Below, piece after piece: positions 1 through 9,152 of a stretch of DNA of 64,000 nt (positions within the stretch are counted from its first letter, which is position 1; every line of letters starts with the position of its first letter). Position numbers and translations under genes: made by a program. Source of the DNA: Romboutsia timonensis. Its GTDB lineage: Bacteria > Bacillota > Clostridia > Peptostreptococcales > Peptostreptococcaceae. The stretch lies in the NCBI RefSeq assembly GCF_900106845.1, contig NZ_LT629850.1, positions 302,747 through 366,746 on the forward strand, read 5' to 3'. Under the pieces are notes generated by a model. The model ran no database searches and was not told the DNA's origin. It worked only from the letters and a program-made list of their open reading frames with translations.

Positions 1-45
1 GCACAGGAGTTTTTAAATAATAAATAGAAATAAAGGAGAGAGAGT

Positions 46-1302
46 ATGAAATCATTTTGGAATAATTATAAGTCTTCTATAGTATTGCTAGGAGCTATAT
101 TACTAGGTGGTATAGTAGGCGCAACTATGGGAGAAAAAGCAGTAGTTTTAAAACCTATAGGAGAATTATTCTTAAACTTATTATTCATGACATTAGTACC
201 ATTAGTATTTTTCAGTGTTACATCTGCAATAGCTAATATGGGCGGAGGAATGCAGAGATTAGGAAAGATACTAAAGAGTATAGTTATAGTATTTTTAGGA
301 ACGGCTTTAGTTGCTGCTGTTATAGGATTAGTTGGAGTACTTTTAATGAATCCAACAAAAGGATTAGATACATCATTATTTAAAGATATAATATCATCTG
401 CTAACGATAGTTCAGCAACAGAAAAAGTAGGATTATTACAACAAATAGTAAATACATTCACTGTAAATGACTTCTCATTATTATTATCTAGATCAAATAT
501 GTTACAATTAATAGTATTCTCAATATTATTTGGTATAGGTACTTTAATGGCAGGAGAATCTGGAAAGTCAATAGCTAAGTTTGTTCAATCAGGTTCAGCA
601 GTTATGATGAAAGTAATCAATATAATAATGATGGCAGCACCAATAGGACTTGGATGTTACTTTGCCAATGTTATAGGAGAGTTAGGATCACAGTTATTAT
701 CAGGGTACTTAAGAGTAACTATATTATACTTAATATTAACAGCAGTAATTTACTTTGGTTTATTTACTTTATATGCATTTATAGCTGGTGGAAAAGATGG
801 AATAAAGGCATTCTGGTCAAATGCAGTATCTCCAACAGTTACATCATTAGCAACTTGTTCAAGTGCAGCTTCAATACCTGTAAACTTAGATGTAACTAAG
901 AAAATGGGTGTTCCAGAAGATATAGCAGAAACTGTTATACCATTAGGAGCTAATGTTCACAAAGATGGTTCAGTTGTAACTGGCGTATTAAAAATAGCAT
1001 TTTTATTAGGATTATTAGGAACTAATATGAATACTATTCCAATGATGTTAGCTATATTAGGTGTTGCATTTATAAACGGTGCAGTTATGGGAGCTATACC
1101 AGGTGGTGGATTTATGAGTGAAATGTTAATAGTAAGTGCATTTGGAATAGATCCAGCATTACTTCCAATAATAGTTGTTATAGGAACAATATTAGATGCT
1201 CCTGCAACATTATTAAACTCAACTGAAAATACAGTATGTGCTATGCTTGTAGCAAGACTTGTAGAAGGTAAGGATTGGTTAAAAAATAAAATAAATAATT
1301 AA
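46..1302 (+). CDS. Dicarboxylate/amino acid:cation symporter (DAACS family)
   Basis: Integral membrane transporter of the glutamate/dicarboxylate sodium- or proton-symporter family; 418 aa is normal for it. The sequence shows about eight hydrophobic segments, the serine-rich reentrant-loop motif TSLATCSSAAS near residues 266-276, and PLGANVHKDGS near 299-309. The second motif corresponds to the family's PxGATxNxDG substrate and cation site but has His in place of the usual Met/Asn, so the substrate could differ from glutamate. The start follows AAGGAGAG with good spacing. It stands alone ahead of its own terminator, and nothing nearby identifies the substrate. Confidence 0.9.
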   Translation: MKSFWNNYKSSIVLLGAILLGGIVGATMGEKAVVLKPIGELFLNLLFMTLVPLVFFSVTSAIANMGGGMQRLGKILKSIVIVFLGTALVAAVIGLVGVLLMNPTKGLDTSLFKDIISSANDSSATEKVGLLQQIVNTFTVNDFSLLLSRSNMLQLIVFSILFGIGTLMAGESGKSIAKFVQSGSAVMMKVINIIMMAAPIGLGCYFANVIGELGSQLLSGYLRVTILYLILTAVIYFGLFTLYAFIAGGKDGIKAFWSNAVSPTVTSLATCSSAASIPVNLDVTKKMGVPEDIAETVIPLGANVHKDGSVVTGVLKIAFLLGLLGTNMNTIPMMLAILGVAFINGAVMGAIPGGGFMSEMLIVSAFGIDPALLPIIVVIGTILDAPATLLNSTENTVCAMLVARLVEGKDWLKNKINN

Positions 1303-1307
1303 TATAC

Positions 1308-1338
1308 ATAAGAGTGCTAAATGCACTCTTATTTTTTG
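1308..1338 (+). terminator. Rho-independent terminator after the symporter
   Basis: Stem ATAAGAGTGC / GCACTCTTAT (1308-1317 with 1323-1332), loop TAAAT, followed by a run of T. Confidence 0.9.
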
Positions 1339-1430
1339 TTATATATCATTAATAATAAATATTGATTTATATAGAATAATCTAGTAAATTAAAACTTGGT
1401 TTAAAGTAAAGAGTATTTAAGGAGTAACAT

Positions 1431-3089
1431 ATGGATAAAAGCACTATATTTTTACAATTACTTGAAAAATCAAGTTTAACAATAGTATTATTTATAATAA
1501 TTACTAAAATAAAAGGATTTAAGTATATATTTCAAAAGGAAAATTATAAATTAAAGGATTTATTAGTTATATCATTAATATTTACTGATTTAGCTATACT
1601 TGGTACATATAATGGAATAGATGTACAAGGGTCTCTTGCAAATACGAGAATAATAGCCATTGTATCAGGTGGAGTTTTATTTGGACCATTAGTTGGTATA
1701 ACTTCAGGTATTATATCTGGTTTTCATAGATATATAATAGATATTGGAGGTATAACAGCTTTTCCATGTTTTATATCTTCTATATTTGCAGGAGTACTAT
1801 CTGGATTTTTTTATCAAAAAATTAGTAGCAGATATAAGTGGGTGTATGGAATAGCATGTGGAGTAATATCCGAGAGTTTTTCTATGATTTTAATATATTT
1901 CTTATCAAAACCTCATAATATTGCAATTGGAATAATAAAAAAGATTTATATACCAATGATTGTTGGACAAATTAGTATAGGTTTTCTAATATCTATAGTT
2001 GATGCCATAAAAAAAGAAAAAGAAGAAGTAGCTGCTATGCAGTCGAAGTTAGCTTTAGATATTGCGAACAAAACATTACCATATTTTAGATCTATAAATG
2101 AAGAGTCTCTAGAGAAAATATGCAGGATAATAAAAGATGAAATAAACTCTGATGCAGTTAGTATTACTAATAGAAATGAAGTATTAGCATATGTTGGAGT
2201 TGGGGAAGATGCGTTTAAAGCTCCTTATACAGAAATTAGTAATATAACTAAATGCTCAATAAAAGAAAATAAAATTTTAAATATACAAGTAAAAAAAGAG
2301 GAAAGTTCAATAAGTGAAAAAGCAGATTTAAAGACTGCTATGATAATACCATTAACAGATTCTCAAGGTGTAGTTGGTACATTGAAGATTTACTATGCAA
2401 AGAAATATGATATGAGTCATTCTAAAAAATCTTTAGCTATAGGTTTATCACAAATTATTTCAACACTTATGGAAATATCAAAAATAGAAAAGATAGAAAA
2501 TGAAAGGAAAAAATCAGAGATAAAAGCTTTACAAAGACAAATTAATCCACATTTTTTATTTAATGCATTAAATACTATAACTTCATTTATTAGAATTAAT
2601 CCAGATAAAGCAAGAAAGCTTATTATAAATTTATCTACTTATATGAGATACAATCTGGAAGTAAATGATAACTTAATAGATATAAATAAAGAATTAGAGC
2701 AAGTAAAAGCATATGTAGAAATAGAAAAAGCAAGGTTTGGAGATAAACTTACAGTTTTATATGATATAGATGAAAATATAGAAGCAAAGATTCCAAGCCT
2801 TACAATACAGCCACTTGTTGAAAATGCGATCATACATGGAATAAGAAAAAATGGTGGTTGTGGAACTGTAGTTATTGGAGTAAAGAAAGAAGATGGATAT
2901 ACCAGAGTATGGGTAGAAAATGATGGTATAGCTATAGATCTTGATGTGATAAAAAAGGTATATAGTGGAGAAATGCCAGATAATAAAATTGGACTTTATA
3001 ACGTTCATTTAAGATTAAAATTAATATATGGACAAGGTTTAAATATATATAGATTAGACCCTGGAACTAAAATGGAATTTTATATATAG
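1431..3089 (+). CDS. LytS-family sensor histidine kinase (BtsS/YpdA-like)
   Basis: Membrane sensor kinase of 552 aa. The N-terminal ~195 residues are hydrophobic with the 5TM-5TMR LYT architecture (GGVLFGPLVGITSGIISG is typical). A GAF-like region follows, then the HPK8/LytS phosphoacceptor box INPHFLFNALNTI with His at residue 374, and an ATPase domain (PLVENAIIHGI N-box, KIGLYNVHLRL). AAGGAG precedes the ATG. It lies 10 bp upstream of its response regulator, and a CstA-type carrier follows. In Enterobacteria, relatives of this kinase (BtsS, YpdA) sense extracellular pyruvate and switch on pyruvate carriers. A pyruvate signal here is inferred from family and neighbourhood. Confidence 0.88.
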   Translation: MDKSTIFLQLLEKSSLTIVLFIIITKIKGFKYIFQKENYKLKDLLVISLIFTDLAILGTYNGIDVQGSLANTRIIAIVSGGVLFGPLVGITSGIISGFHRYIIDIGGITAFPCFISSIFAGVLSGFFYQKISSRYKWVYGIACGVISESFSMILIYFLSKPHNIAIGIIKKIYIPMIVGQISIGFLISIVDAIKKEKEEVAAMQSKLALDIANKTLPYFRSINEESLEKICRIIKDEINSDAVSITNRNEVLAYVGVGEDAFKAPYTEISNITKCSIKENKILNIQVKKEESSISEKADLKTAMIIPLTDSQGVVGTLKIYYAKKYDMSHSKKSLAIGLSQIISTLMEISKIEKIENERKKSEIKALQRQINPHFLFNALNTITSFIRINPDKARKLIINLSTYMRYNLEVNDNLIDINKELEQVKAYVEIEKARFGDKLTVLYDIDENIEAKIPSLTIQPLVENAIIHGIRKNGGCGTVVIGVKKEDGYTRVWVENDGIAIDLDVIKKVYSGEMPDNKIGLYNVHLRLKLIYGQGLNIYRLDPGTKMEFYI

Positions 3090-3099
3090 AGGAGATATT

Positions 3100-3849
3100 A
3101 TGAAAGCAATTATAGTAGAGGATGAATTTCCAGCTAGAGAAGAATTAAAATATTTTATAAAAAATTTTAGTAAAATAGAGATATTAAATGAGTTTGACAA
3201 TGGAGTAGAAGTATTAAAATTTATACAAGAAAATATAGTTGATGTAATATTTTTAGACATAAATATTCCTTTATTAGATGGTATGCTGCTTGCAAGAACT
3301 ATAAATAATTTCAAATTTAAACCTAAGATAGTATTTATAACAGCATATAAAGAACATGCAGTAGATGCATTTGAGTTAGAAGCGTTTGATTATATATTAA
3401 AGCCTTATTCTGATGATAGGATAATATCTATGTTAAATAAACTAGAAAAAAGCTACTCTAGTAATATAAGTATAGATAACAAGTTAGAAGAAGAAAAAAA
3501 GTTTGTTCAAAAATCAAAAGCTTCAAGTATTAGTTTATGGAAAAATGATAAGTTAAGAGTAGTAAATATAAAAGATATATATTACTGTGAAGCTAGAGAA
3601 AGAGAAACTATAGTATATACAAAAGATAGTGAATATATCGTAAAAGAATCTATAAAAGAATTTGAAAAAAATTTAGATACAAACCTATTTTTTAAAACAC
3701 ACAGGTCTTATATAGTAAATATATCCAAGATAAATGAAATAATACCTTGGTTTAATAATACGTATAAATTAAAGTTAGATGATATAAATTCAGAAATACC
3801 TGTTAGTAGAAGTAAAATTAAAGATTTTAGAATAATTATGAACATATAA
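3100..3849 (+). CDS. LytTR-type response regulator (BtsR/YpdB-like)
   Basis: 249 aa. The receiver domain (residues ~1-120) has the acidic pair E7-D8, phosphoacceptor Asp53 in IFLDINIP, and Lys in LKPYSD. The C-terminal LytTR DNA-binding domain (~145-249) shows the usual FKTHRSYIVNISKI motif. It is the cognate partner of the kinase encoded just upstream (AGAGGAGAT ribosome binding site in the 10-bp gap). Its probable target is the promoter just downstream, where two copies of a 10-bp element lie 21 bp apart centre to centre, the spacing expected for a LytTR dimer. Confidence 0.9.
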   Translation: MKAIIVEDEFPAREELKYFIKNFSKIEILNEFDNGVEVLKFIQENIVDVIFLDINIPLLDGMLLARTINNFKFKPKIVFITAYKEHAVDAFELEAFDYILKPYSDDRIISMLNKLEKSYSSNISIDNKLEEEKKFVQKSKASSISLWKNDKLRVVNIKDIYYCEARERETIVYTKDSEYIVKESIKEFEKNLDTNLFFKTHRSYIVNISKINEIIPWFNNTYKLKLDDINSEIPVSRSKIKDFRIIMNI

Positions 3850-3913
3850 ATGCATTTAATGTAGTAAATAATGCATTTCATGTAAAAAAACTAAATTAAA
3901 CACAAAATATAAT
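3850..3913 (+). promoter_or_regulatory. Tandem operator-like repeat and -10 element upstream of cstA
   Basis: A 14-bp direct repeat, ATGCATTTAATGTA at 3850-3863 and ATGCATTTCATGTA at 3871-3884 (13 of 14 identical), sits on one DNA face. A perfect TATAAT follows at 3908-3913. The -35 region is only an A-run, as expected for an activator-dependent promoter. The core TGCATTTAAT-N11-TGCATTTCAT closely matches the E. coli YpdB site as I remember it (GGCATTTCAT, N11, repeated). Binding by the neighbouring LytTR regulator is inference. Confidence 0.7.
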
Positions 3914-3969
3914 GTATCATACTAAATGAAATAATAATTGATACTTAAATTAATAAAGGAGAAGACGGT

Positions 3970-5400
3970 ATGATAACATTTATATCTTGTTTAGCAATTT
4001 TAATAATTGGCTACTTTGTTTATGGAACATATGTAGATAAAAACGCAAAGTTAAGCGATGACAATCAAACACCAGCAGTTAGATTAGAAGATGGTGTTGA
4101 CTATATGCCAATGCCTTGGTATAAAGTATTTTTAATACAATTCTTAAATATAGCAGGTACAGGACCTATATTCGGTGCTATAATGGGAGCATTATTTGGA
4201 CCAGTAGCATTTTTATGGATAACATTTGGTACTATATTTGCAGGTGGAGTACATGATTACTTATCAGGTGTTATATCTATGAAGCATGATGGTACTTCTG
4301 TTTCTGAAATAGTTGGTATATACTTAGGCGATGGAATGAAAAAGGTAATGAGAGTATTCTCTGTTATACTATTAATATTAGTTGGTACAGTTTTCGTTAC
4401 ATCTCCGGCAGGATTATTAACATCTATGACAGGAATTGATAAAAATATATGGGTAGTTTTAATAATAATATACTATATAGTTGCTACAGTTTTACCAGTA
4501 GATAAGGTTATAGGTAAAATATATCCAATATTTGGTGCATCTTTATTATTCATGGCAATAGGTTTAGCAGGAGCTATGATAATAGGACACTTTAATGGAA
4601 GTATGGTAATGCCTGAAATGACATTACAAAACTTACATCCAAGTGGATTATCTATATTCCCATTCTTATTTACAACTATAGCTTGTGGAGCTTTATCAGG
4701 ATTCCACTCTACACAATCACCTATGATGGCAAGATGTATAAATAGAGAGAGTGAAAGTAAAAGAGTATTCTATGGAGCAATGGTTGTAGAAGGTATAGTG
4801 GCTTTAATATGGTGTGCAGTTACAATAGCATTCTTTGGAGAAAGTGGAGTTATACAATCGGCTCTTGATAGCTTCGGAGGTCAATCAGGAGTTGTAAGTC
4901 ATATATCTAAAGAGTTATTAGGTCCAATAGGTGCAGTTCTTGCAGTACTTGGTGTTGTTGCTTGTCCTATAACAAGTGGAGATACAGCATTTAGAAGTGC
5001 AAGACTTACAATAGCTGATGCCTTCAATATAAAGCAAGACGGATTATTAAGCAGATTTAAATTAGCAATACCACTATTTGCAGTTTGTGTATTCTTAACT
5101 ACTATAGATTTCAATATAATATGGAGATACTTTGCTTGGTCTAACCAAACATTAGCTACTATATTCTTATGGACAGCGACAGTATACTTAATAAAAAATG
5201 AAGCTAATTACTGGATATCTTTAATACCGGCAACATTTATGAGTTCTGTATGTGTATCTTATATATTACAAGCACCAGAAGGATTTAGATTAAATGCTAT
5301 GTTATCTAATGGAGTAGGTGTAGTTGCTGCAATAGTATTATTTGTATTATTTATGTTAAATAAAAATAAATTTGTGAAAAACAAAGATTCTAAAATATAG
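3970..5400 (+). CDS. cstA: CstA-family (pyruvate/peptide) carbon starvation transporter
   Basis: Multi-pass membrane protein of 476 aa, the compact form of the CstA/BtsT family (E. coli CstA is about 700 aa). Family landmarks seen are the N-terminal YFVYGTYVDK, the segment FLNIAGTGPIFGAIMGALFGP, GGVHDYLSGVISMKHDG and ALSGFHSTQSPMMARC. Members of this family are proton-coupled pyruvate carriers, and some were first described as peptide transporters. The gene follows a LytS/LytTR pair and a tandem-repeat operator, the same logic as the enterobacterial pyruvate-sensing systems. The start is preceded by AAAGGAG. Confidence 0.9.
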   Translation: MITFISCLAILIIGYFVYGTYVDKNAKLSDDNQTPAVRLEDGVDYMPMPWYKVFLIQFLNIAGTGPIFGAIMGALFGPVAFLWITFGTIFAGGVHDYLSGVISMKHDGTSVSEIVGIYLGDGMKKVMRVFSVILLILVGTVFVTSPAGLLTSMTGIDKNIWVVLIIIYYIVATVLPVDKVIGKIYPIFGASLLFMAIGLAGAMIIGHFNGSMVMPEMTLQNLHPSGLSIFPFLFTTIACGALSGFHSTQSPMMARCINRESESKRVFYGAMVVEGIVALIWCAVTIAFFGESGVIQSALDSFGGQSGVVSHISKELLGPIGAVLAVLGVVACPITSGDTAFRSARLTIADAFNIKQDGLLSRFKLAIPLFAVCVFLTTIDFNIIWRYFAWSNQTLATIFLWTATVYLIKNEANYWISLIPATFMSSVCVSYILQAPEGFRLNAMLSNGVGVVAAIVLFVLFMLNKNKFVKNKDSKI

Positions 5401-5411
5401 CTTAATAAAAT

Positions 5412-5446
5412 AAAAAAGATAAACCAATTAGGGTTTATCTTTTTTT
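5412..5446 (+). terminator. Terminator after cstA, joined to repeat copy A
   Basis: Stem AAAAAAGATAAACC / GGTTTATCTTTTTT (5412-5425 with 5432-5445). Its T-tract is also the left inverted end of the dispersed repeat that begins at 5440. Confidence 0.9.
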
Positions 5447-5590
5447 ACGCTTAAGGATATTATAATATTTAAAAAAATGTGGATAACTTCTGAATGTAAG
5501 TAATATCAATAAGTTGGTTTTGAGCGTAAAAAAGATTTTGAGCAACGGACGAAGTCGTTGGCGACATGAGTGAAGCGAATTTTTTATTTA
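5440..5590 (+). repeat. Dispersed intergenic repeat, copy A (full length)
   Basis: About 150 bp in two modules. Module 1 (5440-5534) is bounded by imperfect 15-bp inverted ends, TTTTTTTACGCTTAA and TTGAGCGTAAAAAAG, around an AT-rich core containing ATGTGGATAACTTC. Module 2 (about 5534-5590) begins TTTTGAGCAACGG, has the foldable stretch AAC-G-GAC-GAA-GTC-GTT, and ends GAAGCGAATTTTTTATTT. Copy B at 41555 is nearly identical and copy C at 61937 is diverged. With the flanking terminators it accounts for most of the 5401-5716 gap, and I found no gene in it. Confidence 0.85.
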
Positions 5591-5684
5591 AAGTACTATA
5601 TAAAAACTTTGAAATTATATTAGTATCACAATAGAAAAAATATAGTCATTAACTTAATAAATATAGATTTATATATTAATTAAA

Positions 5685-5711
5685 AATGGATAGGCAATAT
5701 ACCTATCCATT
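5685..5711 (-). terminator. Terminator after ychF
   Basis: Inverted repeat AATGGATAGG / CCTATCCATT (5685-5694 with 5702-5711). Read on the minus strand it follows the ychF stop and is succeeded by TTTTTAAT. Confidence 0.85.
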
Positions 5712-5716
5712 ATATA

Positions 5717-6814
5717 TTATACGTTAAATCTGAATAATATAACATCTCCATCTTTAACTACATATTCTTTACCTTCAAGTCTAACTAATCCTTTTTCCTT
5801 AGCAGCAGTCATAGTACCAACTTGTACTAAATCATTAAATGCTATAGTCTCTGCTCTTATGAAACCTCTCTCTATATCAGAGTGTATCTTACCACCAGCA
5901 GCTGGAGCTTTAGTTCCAACTTTTATAGTCCAAGCTCTAACTTCTTGAGGTCCAGCAGTTAAGTAAGATATAAGTCCAAGTAATGCATAAGAAGATTTTA
6001 TTAACTTATCAAGACCAGATTGCTCAAGTCCTAAAGTTTCTAAGAATTCTTTCTTTTCTTCTTCAGTATCAAGTTCAGCTATTTCTGCTTCTATTTGAGC
6101 ACAAACAACAACAACTTCTGCATTTTCAGTAGCAGCAAATTCTCTTACTTTAGCAACGTATGCATTATTTTCACCTTCATCAGCTAAATCATCTTCACTT
6201 ACATTTGTAGCATATATTACAGGCTTTGATGTAAGTAAGTTTAATGAATCAACGAAAGCTTTTTGATCTTCACTAAAGTCCATAGTTCTAACACACTTAC
6301 CATCTTCTAAAACAGCCATTATTTCTTTTAAGAATTCAACTTCAGCAGCTACAGATTTATCAGCTTTAGCAGCTTTAGTTGATTTTTGTATTCTTCTATC
6401 TAATATTTCTATATCAGAGAATATTAATTCTAAGTTTATAGTTTCTATATCTCTTAAAGGATCAACAGAACCATCAACGTGAACAACATTTCCATCTTCG
6501 AAACATCTAACCACGTGAACTATAGCGTCAACTTCTCTTATATGAGATAAGAATTTATTTCCTAAACCTTCACCTTTAGAAGCTCCTCTAACAAGTCCTG
6601 CTATATCACAGAATTCTATAGCAGTAGGAACTATTTTTTTAGAGTCATATAACTCTCTTAATTTTTCTAATCTTTCATCTGGAACAGAAACAACACCAAC
6701 GTTTGGCTCTATCGTACAGAAAGGATAGTTAGCAGACTCAGCACCTGCTTGTGTTATTGCATTAAATAGTGTACTTTTACCTACGTTTGGTAAACCAACT
6801 ATACCTAATTTCAT
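5717..6814 (-). CDS. ychF: Ribosome-binding GTPase/ATPase YchF (Obg family)
   Basis: 365 aa from the chosen start, the usual length for YchF. I take ATG at 6814, not the upstream in-frame codon at 6838, because GAGAGGA sits eight bases ahead of it and the product then begins MKLGIVGLPNVGKST as in homologues. The Walker A motif is at residues 7-15. The usual NKxD specificity motif is replaced by NVSE, the feature linked to ATP preference in YchF. The C-terminal ~85 residues form the TGS domain. It acts on ribosomes and in stress responses. It is a single minus-strand gene among + genes, with its own terminator. Confidence 0.95.
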   Translation of the reverse strand: MKLGIVGLPNVGKSTLFNAITQAGAESANYPFCTIEPNVGVVSVPDERLEKLRELYDSKKIVPTAIEFCDIAGLVRGASKGEGLGNKFLSHIREVDAIVHVVRCFEDGNVVHVDGSVDPLRDIETINLELIFSDIEILDRRIQKSTKAAKADKSVAAEVEFLKEIMAVLEDGKCVRTMDFSEDQKAFVDSLNLLTSKPVIYATNVSEDDLADEGENNAYVAKVREFAATENAEVVVVCAQIEAEIAELDTEEEKKEFLETLGLEQSGLDKLIKSSYALLGLISYLTAGPQEVRAWTIKVGTKAPAAGGKIHSDIERGFIRAETIAFNDLVQVGTMTAAKEKGLVRLEGKEYVVKDGDVILFRFNV

Positions 6815-7035
6815 ATATATCGTCCTCTCTTTTGTCAATTTTATTTATAAATTTAAACAACCTATTAAGTTATGAAGTAGGCTTAATAAGCTAACTTATC
6901 AAGTTTATTTAGTATTTGTGTAGACATACATTCTAATTATACAACATATATATAATAGATGTAAACTATACAATTAAGTTAATACAAATAATAAAAACTT
7001 ATTTAAAAATTAATTTTTGTGGTGAGGTTGATTTT

Positions 7036-8145
7036 ATGTTATTTTCTATAATCTTATTTTCATCGTTAGCGTTGAGCTTTATATTAAAAGGAAGTTATGA
7101 AAACATATTTATAGTTTTAGCAACAATGGCATTTTATAAGCAAGTAATAGTTAATAAAAATTATAAAAATTTAATTTATGGAGCATTGATTTCGTTTATT
7201 GGGATAAACTTGGTTATATCTTTTATATTTAAAGACTATATAGTAATTAAAAATACGCAACCTACAAAAGAAAAAGAAGAGACTTTAGTTTTGTTAGTAT
7301 CAGAAGGTGAGGATAAAAATTATAATATAAGAGAGCGTTCGACTCAAATTTACTATGAAGAAGGTTATAAAGCTATGATTACTGGTATAAGCAATTTATA
7401 TAATTATAAAAGCCATTATAGTAAATTAGGGTTTAGTGAATTTAAGCATAAAGCAGAAGAAATAGCAGAAAAATTAAGGCATAGTTTAGGAAATGGATAT
7501 AGAGTTGTTAATTCATATATGTATTCAAAGCCTTATTTTGAATACTCAGTAGAATCAATTATCGAACAAGGATACACAAAAATAATAATATGTCCTTTAT
7601 TTATGACAGAAGGAACTGATTACGATGTTTTCATGGAAAGATATGAAGAATTAAATCTTGCATCTAGGAACATAGCAGGCGTTGAAGTATTAGAACCATT
7701 TTATAATGCTAATAATTTAGCACAGCTTTATAAAGATGAAATTTTAAAGAATATAAGAAAATCAGAAGAGGACAGCGGAGTACTATTAATTGGACTTCAT
7801 AATAAAAATAATTTAGAGCAAGACATATTATTTAGAGAAAGAATAAAAAAATACATAGAAGATGCTGAAAAAGATATAGATATCCAAATAAAATTGCCTC
7901 TTTTAGAAAATAATAAAAAAGATATAATTAAATCAGGTGAAGAACTTTTAGAATATGGAATAAGCACTTTATATGTTGTTGCACCAACATCTACTATAGA
8001 TACTATGTACACTAGACATTTAGTCAATAGTATACTTGAAGAACTAGATATGGGTGATACTAGATTTTATTATATAGATCCACCGGATAAAATAAATACT
8101 TTAGTTGATACACTTTATACAAAAATAATACTTATGCAAATTTAG
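7036..8145 (+). CDS. Membrane-anchored protein with a ferrochelatase/CbiX-like domain
   Basis: 369 aa. Residues 1-66 hold about three hydrophobic segments. The soluble remainder looks like two halves of the class II chelatase fold. The half around residues 150-220 reads SKPYFEYSVESIIEQGYTK then IIICPLFMTEGTDYD, which resembles ferrochelatase/CbiX text (neighbours of the second metal-site helix, then the 'PLY' strand). The second half contains VLLIGLHNKNN in the place of the family's HGT-type metal ligand motif. No haem or cobalamin genes are near, and the typical catalytic His/Glu pair is not obvious, so chelatase activity is doubtful. GGTGAGG precedes the ATG. The fold assignment is from pattern reading only. 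Confidence 0.55.
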   Translation: MLFSIILFSSLALSFILKGSYENIFIVLATMAFYKQVIVNKNYKNLIYGALISFIGINLVISFIFKDYIVIKNTQPTKEKEETLVLLVSEGEDKNYNIRERSTQIYYEEGYKAMITGISNLYNYKSHYSKLGFSEFKHKAEEIAEKLRHSLGNGYRVVNSYMYSKPYFEYSVESIIEQGYTKIIICPLFMTEGTDYDVFMERYEELNLASRNIAGVEVLEPFYNANNLAQLYKDEILKNIRKSEEDSGVLLIGLHNKNNLEQDILFRERIKKYIEDAEKDIDIQIKLPLLENNKKDIIKSGEELLEYGISTLYVVAPTSTIDTMYTRHLVNSILEELDMGDTRFYYIDPPDKINTLVDTLYTKIILMQI

Positions 8146-8277
8146 TAAAAAATAAGAGTTATAATATTTTTTATAGCCCGGGAAATATGGCATTATTTGT
8201 TGTAGTGTATTAAGGTTTTGGTAAAATTACAGAAAATATATCAAAAGTTAATGATAGAAATATTATAAATTAAAAAT

Positions 8278-8321
8278 AAAAAGTAGAATTATTACAATTC
8301 TACTTTTTATTTTGTTATAAT
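8278..8321 (+). terminator. Terminator, with an adjacent -10 element for the next gene
   Basis: Stem AAAAAGTAGAAT / ATTCTACTTTTT (8278-8289 with 8297-8308) followed by ATTTTG. A possible promoter, TTACAA (8292-8297), 18 bp, TATAAT (8316-8321), overlaps it and would serve the phosphatase gene. Confidence 0.75.
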
Positions 8322-8362
8322 ATTACAATAAGAATTATATCTTAAGAATGGAGGTATTTTAT

Positions 8363-9142
8363 ATGATAGATATTCATTGTCATATTGTTCCAAATATTGA
8401 TGATGGAGCAAAAAGTTTAGATGATGCTTTAGAAATGGCTAAAATTGCATACGATGAAGGAATAAGAAAAATAGTTAATACATCTCATTATCATCCAAAT
8501 TTTGAATATAAAAAAGGAAAAGAACTTTTTGAAAGTGTAAAAGAGTTTAATAATATACTTAAATTAAATAATTTAGATATAGAAGTACTTATAGGAAATG
8601 AACTTTATTATAGTGAAGATATAATAGAAATTATAGAGCAAAAAGAGTTTTATACACTAAATAATAGTAAATATTTACTAATAGAATTTCCACCGATTAG
8701 ATTTCCTAAAAATATAGTAGATATAATATATGAAATAAAAATAAGAGGGTATGTACCGATATTAGCTCATGTTGAAAGATATAAAGAAGTGCAGGAAAAT
8801 GTAAATATAATTTATGATTGTATAAAAGAAGGAGCTTTAATTCAAGTTAATTCATCAAGTATAATTGGTAAAAATGGAAAAGAAGCAGAAAGAGTAAGTG
8901 AAATATTACTCAATAATAATATGATACATTTTATAGCTACAGATGCACATTCAAGTACAAGACGTAGACCTATAATAAGAGAAACTTATGATTATATAGT
9001 TAGAAAATATGGAGAGCAAAAAGCGGAAATGTTATTTATACAAAATCCATATAAAGTTATAGAAGATAAAGAAATATCTATAGAATCTCCTAGAAAATAT
9101 GAAAAATCTAAAGGATTTTTTAAAAAATTATTTAAAAAATAG
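8363..9142 (+). CDS. CpsB/YwqE-type PHP-family protein phosphatase
   Basis: 259 aa from ATG 8363, chosen because GGAGGT lies at 8350-8355. An in-frame ATG 15 bases earlier overlaps that site. The N-terminus MIDIHCHIVPNIDDGAK is the PHP metal motif of the CpsB/CapC family, manganese-dependent tyrosine phosphatases that reverse bacterial tyrosine kinases controlling capsule synthesis. Further metal-ligand candidates are the internal HYHPNF, AHVERY and TDAHSSTRR motifs. The tail is Lys-rich. No tyrosine kinase or capsule genes lie in the window; lgt follows 10 bp downstream, so the substrate is unknown. Confidence 0.85.
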   Translation: MIDIHCHIVPNIDDGAKSLDDALEMAKIAYDEGIRKIVNTSHYHPNFEYKKGKELFESVKEFNNILKLNNLDIEVLIGNELYYSEDIIEIIEQKEFYTLNNSKYLLIEFPPIRFPKNIVDIIYEIKIRGYVPILAHVERYKEVQENVNIIYDCIKEGALIQVNSSSIIGKNGKEAERVSEILLNNNMIHFIATDAHSSTRRRPIIRETYDYIVRKYGEQKAEMLFIQNPYKVIEDKEISIESPRKYEKSKGFFKKLFKK

Positions 9143-9152
9143 AGGTGTATAA

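Noticed and set aside
654-899. Shifted-frame ORF inside the symporter gene
   Set aside because: No ribosome binding site, and it lies wholly within a well-supported coding region. Many such frames, on both strands, occur in this AT-rich sequence and were left out.
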